A stretch of DNA of 64,000 nucleotides from Bacillota bacterium (GTDB lineage: Bacteria > Bacillota > Clostridia > Lachnospirales > Lachnospiraceae), in contig JAFAFU010000049.1 of assembly GCA_023423335.1 (NCBI GenBank), positions 42,716 to 106,715 on the forward strand, given 5' to 3'. The notes beneath the pieces were generated by a model. The model searched no databases. It saw only the letters and a list, made by a program, of their open reading frames with translations, and was not told the DNA's origin. Position numbers and translations under genes: made by a program. The stretch's first letter is position 1; every line of letters begins with the position of its first letter. Positions 16,139-23,793 of the stretch are shown one piece after another.

Positions 16139-16420
16139 AATTTTGTGAAAACAATGGAAAAAGAATTTTTATGTATCCTCCATTTTCAACTTCGCCAGAG
16201 GCATCTATAACCTTAGAACGGCTGTTTTGCAATTCAAACGTAGCCAAAGTTATCCGCCGTCTACCAACGCGCCCGTCATCCCCCCGAAATAAACGAAATC
16301 ATAATGGCAATTTCCGGTCAAATACCTTGCCGTTAATGTAAGCCACTTACAAAAATGATAATTAGCTGGGGAATAACTCTCCGGACCAGTTTGATTTGTC
16401 CTTTTGATCGGTTCGCTCAT
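16137..16420 (-). pseudogene. Frameshifted third copy of the KKPNQ-leader gene
   Basis: The ATG at 16420 opens a 56-codon frame starting MSEPIKRTNQTGPESYSP, the same leader as 16423-17067, then a segment YDFVYFGGMTGALV reminiscent of BtrH/C39-like domains. After its stop at 16250 the shifted frame continues with ATFELQNSRSKVID and ends GGYIKILFPLFSQN, a GyrI-like tail. A good AAAGGAG precedes the ATG, and the gene overlaps the stop of its upstream neighbour, so it was once part of that operon. Whether the short peptide is still made is unclear. Confidence 0.6.
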
Positions 16421-16422
16421 TT

Positions 16423-17067
16423 TCATTTCTCCTTTTTACATGAAAAAAGATAGGATAAATTTGATACTGCTCCGGGATTTGGATTACATTCTTTTATATA
16501 AACCTCTGCATGAAAATATCCAACAGGATACGGGATTCCCTTCCCATCCCCCAAAATTTTATCTCTTGTGGCCACATACATTTTCTTTATCATATCGTTA
16601 AATTCACCGTAAAACGTAGCGAGTGCGACATCAGATTCCGGAATATCCCTGTATGAAAAACCATCGGGAACGGGAGTAGCCGCTTTCATAAATTTGCCGA
16701 CGATATAATGATACTTTGTCCCCTTTTTTCCAGATTCCATATCATCCTGATGCATAAATCCGCACGGTTCAGTTATCATAAAAGCACAATCTTCCATCGC
16801 GTCAAGAACAGCGAAAATCTCATTAGCTTTCCCCCATAACATATCCGCTTTTTCAGTAATTTTTATCTTCCCTTCAATCTCCTTGCCGATGAACCTCGAT
16901 GCCGGTAAATGGATGTACTCAATACCTAACATTTCGACAACATGATTTTTTATTATGTTGTCGACTTCCGATTGCGTCCGTTCCTGCATCATATTCAAAA
17001 ACTTCGGTGTTTTCGGGGAATAACTCTCCGGATCAATTTGATTCGGCTTTTTGATCGGTTCGCTCAT
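16423..17067 (-). CDS. Stand-alone GyrI-like small-molecule-binding protein with KKPNQ leader
   Basis: The 214-residue protein has the leader MSEPIKKPNQIDPESYSPK, then a GyrI-like/AraC-effector domain. Recognisable parts are the first repeat around VEMLGIEYIHLPASRFIG, a central WGKANEIFAVLDA helix, and the second repeat ending FHAEVYIKE near residue 195, where GyrI-like domains carry a conserved glutamate in xxEVYIP. Such proteins bind amphipathic drugs or peptides. It follows the AraC-GyrI regulator by about 60 bases in the same direction, so it may buffer or share that ligand. The start has GGAGAG at 7 bases. Confidence 0.75.
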   Translation of the reverse strand: MSEPIKKPNQIDPESYSPKTPKFLNMMQERTQSEVDNIIKNHVVEMLGIEYIHLPASRFIGKEIEGKIKITEKADMLWGKANEIFAVLDAMEDCAFMITEPCGFMHQDDMESGKKGTKYHYIVGKFMKAATPVPDGFSYRDIPESDVALATFYGEFNDMIKKMYVATRDKILGDGKGIPYPVGYFHAEVYIKECNPNPGAVSNLSYLFSCKKEK

Positions 17068-17128
17068 ATTTACACTCTCCTATATGGTTTTGCCAATAAT
17101 CTATCATATAAGTACCCGGCCTGTCTTA

Positions 17129-18403
17129 TCATTTTGTACAAACTTTTACAGGGCAATACATTTTTATTTTCGGATTTATATAACCTTCTTCTGTGTCATA
17201 GACGGCGAAGATCCCCTTTTTATCGGCGTCCATACCGTTGTCATGGGCAAATGAAAACAGCATGTCAGCGTATCGGTCGTAATCTCCCATGACGCTGCTC
17301 TCCAGCACAAAATAATGATTATGGTCCGTGGTAATGCTCGCGATGTTTTCATCTTCCGCGAACCTCAGTTCAGGATTTATTCTGACGCCGCAAACATAGG
17401 AATTTATTCCTTTTTGTAAATATAATTCTTTGAAAGTATTTATGATATAGGGGTAATACGCCGTCAAATAATCAATCATCCGTCGGGAAGCAGTTTCTTC
17501 GGCGTTATATCCTTTGGCTTTCGCGATGATGAAACGTAATCCAGGATTATATATCAAGGTAATTGTTGTATCCTCGCTGCGCTCTCTTATTGGCAGATAC
17601 AGCTTGAGCTTGACAGGCTTGCCGTTTTTCAATATGTATTCTTCATAATACGGATCGCCCGTGTATTCAAACATGCTGTTTTGTAGCCATTCGGCGTATA
17701 AATAATCCCACGCGGCATTGATTTTCGGCTCGTCGTTTCGGACTGTTGATGTAGCGAAAGTGGCGGCGAAACCGGAAACCTCCCGCGTTGCTTCAAAACC
17801 GTATGACGTTAATATATCGTAATTATTATTGGTGTCGGTCAGGTATAACTCATAACAAAACCTGCTTCCTTCCTGCTTGCCATTTCTGCCGAAAATCCGT
17901 CCGTCATATTTCGGGAATGCCTGCAAAAAAGTGTTGACCACTATGTTTTCAATATTTGTCAATTTTGAATGGTAATATAAAATGCGTAGCATGTTGGGAA
18001 TAATTTCATCTTTGACAGTTACCGATTGCAAGGGTTTTCCATTGAACGGCGGGAAGAAATAATAGGTATCGCTGTTTTTGTATTTAGACGGCGTTAAACC
18101 GAGCGTTTGCCTGACCTCCCGGCATAATGCCTGGTGTGATGAATATCCGCATTGAAAAGCGATGTCCGTAAGTTCTATATCAGATGTTTTTATCAAAGCC
18201 AAAGCGTTTGAAAGCCGCCGCTTGCGGATGTATTCTTTAACGGAGTGTCCGCTCAGGCTATAAAAATCATAATATAACTTACCACGCGAAACATAACCGT
18301 GGTTTGAAAGGAATTCTGTTTTTAAATTAAACGGTACATTGTTTTCTATGTATTGGATTAAGTTAAGTACATATTCATATTTATAAACTGCTTCTTTCAT
18401 CAT
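17129..18403 (-). CDS. AraC-family regulator with C-terminal GyrI-like domain
   Basis: The 424-residue protein has an N-terminal AraC DNA-binding region (residues about 10-108, second HTH LTDIAFQCGYSSHQALCREV). An unusual middle (about 110-270) is followed by a GyrI-like effector domain with KLYLPIRER near 265 and the final KIKMYCPVKV. N-terminal placement of the HTH is typical of Rob/SoxS-like GyrI fusions. It probably senses a hydrophobic compound and controls its own operon. The downstream GyrI-like gene and the stump share its direction. The first residues are MMKEAVYKYEY; a weak purine-rich site precedes the ATG. Confidence 0.85.
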   Translation of the reverse strand: MMKEAVYKYEYVLNLIQYIENNVPFNLKTEFLSNHGYVSRGKLYYDFYSLSGHSVKEYIRKRRLSNALALIKTSDIELTDIAFQCGYSSHQALCREVRQTLGLTPSKYKNSDTYYFFPPFNGKPLQSVTVKDEIIPNMLRILYYHSKLTNIENIVVNTFLQAFPKYDGRIFGRNGKQEGSRFCYELYLTDTNNNYDILTSYGFEATREVSGFAATFATSTVRNDEPKINAAWDYLYAEWLQNSMFEYTGDPYYEEYILKNGKPVKLKLYLPIRERSEDTTITLIYNPGLRFIIAKAKGYNAEETASRRMIDYLTAYYPYIINTFKELYLQKGINSYVCGVRINPELRFAEDENIASITTDHNHYFVLESSVMGDYDRYADMLFSFAHDNGMDADKKGIFAVYDTEEGYINPKIKMYCPVKVCTK

Positions 18404-18512
18404 AGAGAACCACCCACACCAAAAATATAAATAATCTTCACCATCTAAATTTTTACTGCCATGCGCCTTTTAGCTGTACTTATGTCTCCAAGAATATGGA
18501 AGTATTAACTTT

Positions 18513-18734
18513 TTAACTATGTCCATCTTTTGAGACTGCGCCCATAATACAGATAAATTCATCTTTCCCGCCTCCTACAAAGGTTGACCATGATTGCAGA
18601 CAGGCGTTTTCTTTCCTGTTTGATTTCCAGCCTGTAACGACGAATACCAATGACGGTATAGCGGTCAAAAAGCTCTGCCATGTACACCATGGTTCAGTAA
18701 TTTTTTCAGGTCTTGTAGAAAATTCCTGTTTCAT
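18513..18734 (-). pseudogene. 5' fragment of a flavin reductase-like gene
   Basis: The 73-codon frame reads KQEFSTRPEKITEPWCTWQS, then AIPSLVFVVTGWK and NACLQSWSTFVG, ending IMGAVSKDGH before a stop. This matches the beginning of clostridial flavin reductase/FMN-binding split-barrel proteins of about 190-200 residues; two thirds of the barrel is missing. The start still has GGGAGGG. The IS91-type transposase remnant lies shortly upstream, so an insertion-linked deletion may have cut it. Confidence 0.7.
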
Positions 18735-18771
18735 GACACTACCCTCCCGTACCTAATATAAAATTTCCGTT

Positions 18772-18882
18772 GCGAATTCCTGTTTGTCGGCGTGATGTAG
18801 TAAACTTTATATCCATAATACCACACTTTACCAAATACAAAAAGATACACCTTCCCCTTGGCGAAAGTATGTCTTTTTGCAA
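18772..18882 (-). repeat. Intergenic terminator-promoter repeat, copy B
   Basis: This block begins with ATTCCTGTTTGTC, contains ATATCCATAATACCACA, and ends in a hairpin built from GATACACCTTCC and GAAAGTATGTC with a T-run. It lies upstream of the flavin reductase stump, the same position relative to a gene start as copies A and C. Confidence 0.65.
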
Positions 18883-18895
18883 TCACCGTGGAAAA

Positions 18896-19131
18896 AAATT
18901 ATTGGTCTGAAAGAGATTCCTCATGCCTCCAAAACACTGCATGAGCTATCCCCGGATTCTGCTCATCTGGGAGCAAAGATTGGATCGATCTGCATCCTTC
19001 ATGCCTGGGGACCGGAAATGAACCTCCATCCTGATATCCATGCTATTGTATTAGGAGGTGGACTGGATGCAAAGAATCATTGGAAGGATAATAAGCTAAT
19101 ACACCATTCTGTAAAAATAGAAGTATACTAG
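18896..19131 (+). pseudogene. Fragment of an IS91-family transposase
   Basis: In the plus frame the residues LGAKIGSICILHAWGPEMN and LHPDIHAIVLGGGLDAKNHW match the HTWGQxLxxHPHxHxxVxGGG core of IS91-type rolling-circle transposases. In IS91 the second histidine of HPH is metal-binding; here it is replaced (HPD). Less than a fifth of the gene is left, with no IS ends recognised. Confidence 0.75.
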
Positions 19132-19215
19132 TACAATGGTACTATTCATCGAGATTACGAATATACTGTATTATATCATTTTGTGTTTTTTGACGCGCTT
19201 TGGAGGTTCTGATAC

Positions 19216-20721
19216 ATGTATAATGATAACAGAAGGTTTCAATCAAAGGAAGGAAATACCCGGTGTACGACAGGCAGGCAAAACGAACAGATGAATCGCA
19301 ATCAATCTCAATCGTCTTTCCCAAGTGCTCGTAGGAACAGTAACCCGATGGCTGCTCCAGCTCACTGCCCAAATGCAACACCCCCAAAAACAGGGAAGTC
19401 AGATATATCTCACTCCCAAACGGTGGGTGTACAAGGACCTGCCCTTCTGCAGGATACCGTTCTGCATGAGTCCTTAGAAACCTTTGTATTCTCCACCACA
19501 CGGCCAAGGCGTATCCATACAAAAGGATATGGTGCTTTCGGATATTTTTACACTACTCACTCAATGAAGGAATACACCAAAGCCGGACTTTTCCAATCGC
19601 CTAATCAACAAGTGCCGGTGGCAGTGCGTTTCTCCCTTGCTTCAAGCAACCAGGGGACACCGGACACCTTAAGAAATGTACGGGGATTCAGCACCAGGTT
19701 TTATACCGATGAAGGATTTTTTGATTTGCTCTGCAATCATCTCCCTGTCTTTTTTGTACGGGATGCCATTCGTGTACCAGATGTCATCAGCCATCTTTCA
19801 CCTTCCCCGGTGAATAATCTGCCTGACCCGGAGAGGCTTTGGAGTCTGTTTGCCAAGTATCCCGAAGCAACAAATATGCTGATATGGTTTTTCTCAGATT
19901 TGGGAACGGTAAAGAGCCTTCGCCATATCAAAGGATATAGTGTGAGCACCTATGTCTGGCGAAATTCACAGGGTGTTCGCCACTATGTGAAGTATAACTG
20001 GCTCCCTGTGGCAGGGGCCCAGCACATTGATCAACAGGAAGCTCAATGGCTGGCATGTCAAGACCCTAATATTGCCGGACGTGACCTATATGACACCATA
20101 GCAAAAGGAAAGACTGTAGAATACAAACTTTGTGTACAGCTGATGGATCCTGAAGATGCAAAGCGGCTTCCTTTTGACCCTTTGGATGATACTAAGGTAT
20201 GGAATGAAACCCAATATCCCCTTTTACCCGTTGGACGTATGGTTTTAAACTGCAACCCGGAAAATTATGCTGAACAGGTAGACAAATTAGCCTTTAATCC
20301 AGCGAATTTACTTCCCGGTCTGGAATTTTCAGATGACAAAGTGCTGCAGGGGCGTACCTTTATTTATTCCGATGCACAGCGTCACAGACTGGGTCCTGAT
20401 TATCGTAATATCCCCGTCAATAAACAGCCAGACTGGTCTCCTGCATCTATGGTATCCAGTGGTAACGGCAGATATGTCGCCGGTGAAATCATGCGTGCCG
20501 AAATCCCGAATCCGGACAATTTTACACAAGCGACTCAGAGGTATACGTCCTTTTCTGCAACAGAGAAAAAAAACCTTGCGGATAATATTGCGTCAGGACT
20601 TGTAGATGCTCAGCCTAATACGCAATGTATCGTCCTATGGCATCTGGAACAAGTTTCCCCCGAACTTGCAGAGACGGTCAGAAATCAAATGCTTATGTAT
20701 GCAGGTACAGCAGGAAGATAG
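19216..20721 (+). CDS. Monofunctional heme catalase
   Basis: The 501-residue enzyme converts hydrogen peroxide to water and oxygen. The catalytic His101 lies in RRIHTKGYGAFGYF, the distal Asn174 in CNHLPVFF (the usual second Asn is His175), and the heme ligand Tyr384 in FIYSDAQRHRLGP. Residues 1-60 are a hydrophilic Asn/Gln/Ser-rich extension longer than usual. No signal peptide is seen, so it should be cytoplasmic. The ATG follows GGAGG by 9 bases and the gene has its own terminator. A catalase in an anaerobe suggests exposure to air, in keeping with the peroxiredoxin at 43773-44534. Confidence 0.95.
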   Translation: MYNDNRRFQSKEGNTRCTTGRQNEQMNRNQSQSSFPSARRNSNPMAAPAHCPNATPPKTGKSDISHSQTVGVQGPALLQDTVLHESLETFVFSTTRPRRIHTKGYGAFGYFYTTHSMKEYTKAGLFQSPNQQVPVAVRFSLASSNQGTPDTLRNVRGFSTRFYTDEGFFDLLCNHLPVFFVRDAIRVPDVISHLSPSPVNNLPDPERLWSLFAKYPEATNMLIWFFSDLGTVKSLRHIKGYSVSTYVWRNSQGVRHYVKYNWLPVAGAQHIDQQEAQWLACQDPNIAGRDLYDTIAKGKTVEYKLCVQLMDPEDAKRLPFDPLDDTKVWNETQYPLLPVGRMVLNCNPENYAEQVDKLAFNPANLLPGLEFSDDKVLQGRTFIYSDAQRHRLGPDYRNIPVNKQPDWSPASMVSSGNGRYVAGEIMRAEIPNPDNFTQATQRYTSFSATEKKNLADNIASGLVDAQPNTQCIVLWHLEQVSPELAETVRNQMLMYAGTAGR

Positions 20722-20851
20722 ACCCGATTGCGCTTTAATGTACCTTTCAACAGCAGCTCTAATTTTCTATGATAATGGCACAAGAAATAACCAGAATTTA
20801 GACAGAAACATATATGAATTTGATTAACACTCAATAAATTGGTTCTATAAT

Positions 20852-20896
20852 AAATGTTGGGGTATATGAAAACATACTCCCAACATTTTATTTTTA
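20852..20896 (+). terminator. Terminator of the catalase gene
   Basis: Arms AAATGTTGGG and CCCAACATTT with a short loop, followed by TATTTTTAT. Confidence 0.85.
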
Positions 20897-20898
20897 TA

Positions 20899-21045
20899 TT
20901 AAAATGCATCTATACGAAGCCTCTGAAAAATGCACGTCATCCAATGCTTTATTTCTTCTTCTAAATGATTGTCATATAATCTCTTGGCATCTGCTATCTC
21001 AAATTTTCTAAATCGCAAAGGTTCTGATTCAAATAAATATATCAT
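20899..21045 (-). pseudogene. 5' fragment of a GNAT acetyltransferase gene
   Basis: From the ATG at 21043-21045, preceded by AAGGAG, the frame reads IYLFESEPLRFRKFEIADAK and RLYDNHLEEEIKHWM before breaking into a stop after 48 codons. This is the start of RimJ/RimL-like acetyltransferases (about 170-180 residues). It abuts the catalase terminator, so the rest was probably deleted when the catalase block entered. Confidence 0.7.
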
Positions 21046-21118
21046 GCCTTTTATCTCCTTAAATTCGAATTTGCTGCTTTAAGAATACAACAAAAGAGCA
21101 TTTCTTAGTTTGATGGAT

Positions 21119-21574
21119 TTAATTAAGCTTTAAAACCATTCCTTCTGTAGATGCCACAAAACCACATTTTTCATAAAGCGGTCTGCCATCTTCTGTAGCA
21201 TCCAGACTTAATTCCGTAGCACCTTTTCCCCTTGCATCGTCAATCAACATATTCATCATTTGATATGCAATTCCCTGTCTTCTGTATCTTCTGTTTGTAT
21301 ATACATTCATTATATGCCCCCTTTTCCCACCAGAATGGTCAAAAGTAGGCACAAGCCATACATAACAAAGAGTCGCACACCCAACCACATTTTCACCGTC
21401 TAATGCGAGTACGGTTGTTTGCTCTGCATTTTGAAAATACTTTTTTGTATCTTCCATAAATCTCTCCGAAAAGCAATAGCTTTCTTCCAAGTTGCACACT
21501 GCCTTTATTGTTTCATATCTTGCATCTAATACCTTATCAATATCCTGTACGGTAGCCTTTACAATTTTTATCAT
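21119..21574 (-). CDS. GNAT-family N-acetyltransferase
   Basis: The 151-residue enzyme has a complete GNAT fold: IVKATVQDIDKVLDAR at the start, ENVVGCATLCYVWL in the core, the acetyl-CoA pyrophosphate loop RRYRRQGIAYQMM near residue 105, and the terminal RPLYEKCGFV. It should acetylate an unknown amine. The ATG at 21574 follows GAGAG; a TTG seven codons upstream, beside the repeat's CAGGAATT, is an alternative start. Repeat copy C lies directly upstream. Confidence 0.9.
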   Translation of the reverse strand: MIKIVKATVQDIDKVLDARYETIKAVCNLEESYCFSERFMEDTKKYFQNAEQTTVLALDGENVVGCATLCYVWLVPTFDHSGGKRGHIMNVYTNRRYRRQGIAYQMMNMLIDDARGKGATELSLDATEDGRPLYEKCGFVASTEGMVLKLN

Positions 21575-21593
21575 AGGTTTAATACTCTCTTTC

Positions 21594-21672
21594 AAATTCC
21601 TGTTTATCAGTAAAATACAAGTACCATTGCATCTATAATATCACATTGTTTTGTATAGAAAAAGACATATCT
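21594..21672 (-). repeat. Intergenic terminator-promoter repeat, copy C
   Basis: This block contains ATTCCTGTTTATC, ACAAGTACCATTG, ATATCACATTGTTTTG and AAAAAGACATA in the same order as copy D, differing at only a few positions. The hairpin half of the terminator is disrupted after GACATA. It supplies the region directly upstream of the GNAT start. Confidence 0.7.
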
Positions 21673-21734
21673 TCTCTTTCTCCACGGTGTTATAGGGCCA
21701 TTCTCTAACCGTGGTAAAGTGGGCGGTATGCATC

Positions 21735-21776
21735 GGCAGGTAGTGAGGGTTCGCTGCCTGCCGATTGCCTTTTTTA
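21735..21776 (+). terminator. Orphan plus-strand terminator
   Basis: The arms ATCGGCAGG and CCTGCCGAT are followed by TGCCTTTTTT on the plus strand. No plus-strand gene now precedes it, so it is probably a relic or acts against antisense transcription. Confidence 0.6.
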
Positions 21777-21880
21777 AAGAACATACTCGGTGAGAGTTCG
21801 TCCTGCAAATTGTTTGAACAGCGATTTTAATTTTGTCGCGCTCATATCGGAAATCCGGACAAGCCCTGATTTTGTCGTGC
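21774..21880 (-). pseudogene. Fragment of an AraC-family regulator
   Basis: One minus-strand frame reads KSGLVRISDMSATKLKSLFK followed by QFAGRTLTEYVL and a stop, which is the second helix-turn-helix region of an AraC protein (compare MSxTKLKxLFKxxxGxTxxEY). Neither the first HTH nor any effector part is present. It lies between the nitroreductase stop and the orphan terminator. Confidence 0.6.
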
Positions 21881-22399
21881 TTAATAAGTTTCTGTATGAA
21901 TCTTTGCATGATTTACTTCGTCTAATGTATGTGCATGCCTTGTTCCTCTCGGATATCCCACTGCAATAATAGAAAGCACTGCCATATGCTCCGGAATCCC
22001 AAGGAGTTTACGCACATACTCTTCACTGTTCATTCCCTGATTGGATTCTCTTAACCGAATCTGCACCCAGCAGGAGCCAAGCCCTAATTTCTCTGCCTCC
22101 AGCTGTATAACAATAGAGGCTATAGAGGCATCTTCTATCCAGGTATCGGTTTTCTGTGTATCGGCCAATAGCACAATAGCAAGAGGTGTCTCCGGTAAAA
22201 ACGGCTGATTCGGATTCCGACAGTCGCCAAGCTTTTGAAGTGTTTCTTTATTTTCGATAACTACAAACTCCCATGGGCGGATACTCTTCCCGGTAGGTCC
22301 AAGCTGTGCTGCCTGAAGAAGCTTTTCCTTTTTCTCCGCTTCCACTGCCTTGTCTTCAAATTTCCGGCAGCTTCTCCTTGTAAGTAACATATCTAACAT
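21881..22399 (-). CDS. Nitroreductase-family FMN oxidoreductase
   Basis: The 172-residue protein starts with the family motif LLTRRSCRKFEDKAV and has GPTGKSIRPWEFVVIEN near residue 40 and IQLEAEKLGLGSCWVQIRLRE near 110, the FMN-contacting and dimer regions of small NfsB/FRP-like enzymes. It should reduce nitro compounds, quinones or similar acceptors with NAD(P)H. It ends YPRGTRHAHT, a variant of the usual GYP motif tail. The start has GAGGAG at 9 bases. Confidence 0.9.
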   Translation of the reverse strand: MLDMLLTRRSCRKFEDKAVEAEKKEKLLQAAQLGPTGKSIRPWEFVVIENKETLQKLGDCRNPNQPFLPETPLAIVLLADTQKTDTWIEDASIASIVIQLEAEKLGLGSCWVQIRLRESNQGMNSEEYVRKLLGIPEHMAVLSIIAVGYPRGTRHAHTLDEVNHAKIHTETY

Positions 22400-22856
22400 A
22401 AAATTCTCCTCACTTTCTCAATATGATGTTACCATTATATTAGCACATTTTGTAATATATTTTTTTATACCATTCTTATCCACCTTAAAGGTCCGGTTCT
22501 TAACTTCCAGCATTTTTTCCTCCACTACAGCAAATAATTCAAGGCGTTTTAGCACTTGGCAAAGATAAACTCCAATTTATCGGCAAATACAAGTGCCATT
22601 GTGTCCATGATATCACATTGTTTTGCATAGAAAAAGACATACCTTCCCTCTGGCGGAAGATATATCTTTTTGTCTAAAGACATTGATATTGATACAATAG
22701 CACGTTTTCTCACGTATTCTCTATCTTTCGTGTAAGAGTTCCATATTTCGTGTAATGGTGCACCCCTTTATTTAAACCATGCGGTTGGCAAATTATATCG
22801 GATACCGGACCAAAAGGTACTGTAAAAAAGATGCACTGAGGAAAATGCTTATTTTA
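22400..22856. other. Gene-poor spacer with repeat copy D and a possible small frame
   Basis: Downstream of repeat D on the minus strand a 31-codon frame (MLEVKNRTFKVDKNGIKKYI and onward, about 22433-22528) follows GGAGG at 6 bases. It reads like the end of a decayed gene, because homologous-looking sequence (KRLELFAVVEEK) precedes its ATG in frame. On the far side, 22700-22760 holds two direct copies of TTACACGAAA (minus strand) 10 bases apart, possibly an operator or relic. No full gene is visible. Confidence 0.4.
22569..22672 (-). repeat. Intergenic terminator-promoter repeat, copy D
   Basis: The most complete copy with an intact hairpin: CAAGTGCCATTG, ATATCACATTGTTTTG, then AAAAAGACATACCTTCC pairing with GGAAGATATATCTTTTT. 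It serves as terminator for the XRE gene's transcript (22857-23573), although about 180 bases separate them. Confidence 0.7.
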
Positions 22857-23573
22857 TCACATTTTATCAGACATAAATTTTTTATGCTCTGCACATATCA
22901 ATGTCAATATATGTTCCATATTTTGAGCTGAATCAAGGCATATGGTGATGAAATGGCATTGCTTATATTGTACTCCCTCAAAGATGTAAACCATACAGTA
23001 AGGGCAATTACAAGTACAGCTCTTGCAATCGCTGCATCTGAAACCGTTCTTGATATGTGCCGGCATTTTATCTATCAGGTTCATATAATCCGAGCAATTC
23101 GGCAGTGGTATTCTCACAGCTAAATTATTATCATCAGCTGTGGCTCCTTTCTCAACATCTACCCTTATGATGAAATCTTCCTTTTCCGGAATATTAAACG
23201 TCGCACTGCAGCCGTTGTATTCAGCCTCGAATATATGATATTTTTCGTTATAAGATACTGTGAAATTGAACTCATCTTTAAGTCTTTGATAGAGCTGAAC
23301 CGCAAGTTCACCATGTTTACTGCAAGCGGCATTCACAAAGTCTTGAAACGCAGAGTCACGCATAGCAAACGGCAACAATACGGAATCTATCGTACAATTA
23401 AAAAGGCCTGCCAATAACGGAAGTAACGTCGTTTCGGGCAAAGTGTGGCCATTTTCCCATTTGCTGATTGCTTGTGCGGTTATCCCCAATTTCACAGCCA
23501 ATTCCTCTTGAGTAAAGTTAGCCTGTTTGCGCAAGAAGGCAATTTGTTTCCCCACGACAATATTGTCTAACAT
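22857..23573 (-). CDS. XRE-family regulator with C-terminal cysteine cluster
   Basis: The 238-residue protein has a Cro/C1-type HTH at residues 8-62 (LGITAQAISKWENGHTLPE). The rest resembles no domain I can name with certainty, but near residue 183 it has six cysteines in a tight pattern (CSDCKSCTCNCPYC), flanked by more distant ones (CHFITICLD). This could bind zinc or an iron-sulfur cluster and make the regulator metal- or redox-responsive. The start has GGAGG. It stands alone; its targets are unknown. Confidence 0.82.
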   Translation of the reverse strand: MLDNIVVGKQIAFLRKQANFTQEELAVKLGITAQAISKWENGHTLPETTLLPLLAGLFNCTIDSVLLPFAMRDSAFQDFVNAACSKHGELAVQLYQRLKDEFNFTVSYNEKYHIFEAEYNGCSATFNIPEKEDFIIRVDVEKGATADDNNLAVRIPLPNCSDYMNLIDKMPAHIKNGFRCSDCKSCTCNCPYCMVYIFEGVQYKQCHFITICLDSAQNMEHILTLICAEHKKFMSDKM

Positions 23574-23671
23574 AAAAAACCTCCATATCAGATTTATTTG
23601 GTGAGTTTATCATAGCATGTACAAAACTATTCCACCATACCAAATTAGTTGTATCAGACTTAACTTGAAGT

Positions 23672-23718
23672 TAAGGCGGCGTTTATCTCCGATGAAATCA
23701 CGCCGGCTTCGTTTTTTA
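23672..23718 (+). terminator. Plus-strand hairpin terminator with no gene upstream
   Basis: Arms containing GGCGGCGT and ACGCCGGC, then CGTTTTTT. It lies between two minus-strand genes and may be the end of a removed plus-strand gene. Confidence 0.5.
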
Positions 23719-23793
23719 TTTTACTGGTTGCAAGTTTATGAGGGGGGGTACCTTTTCACGATAGGTTTGATGGCTACGGGTAGGTCATTGTTC

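Noticed and set aside
19142..19522. 126-codon minus-strand frame
   Set aside because: It lies antisense to the start of the catalase gene, has no recognisable domain and no good ribosome binding site.
14722..22672. Integron attC-like sites
   Set aside because: The blocks are terminators plus promoters, lack the paired core sites of attC, and no integron integrase is in the window.
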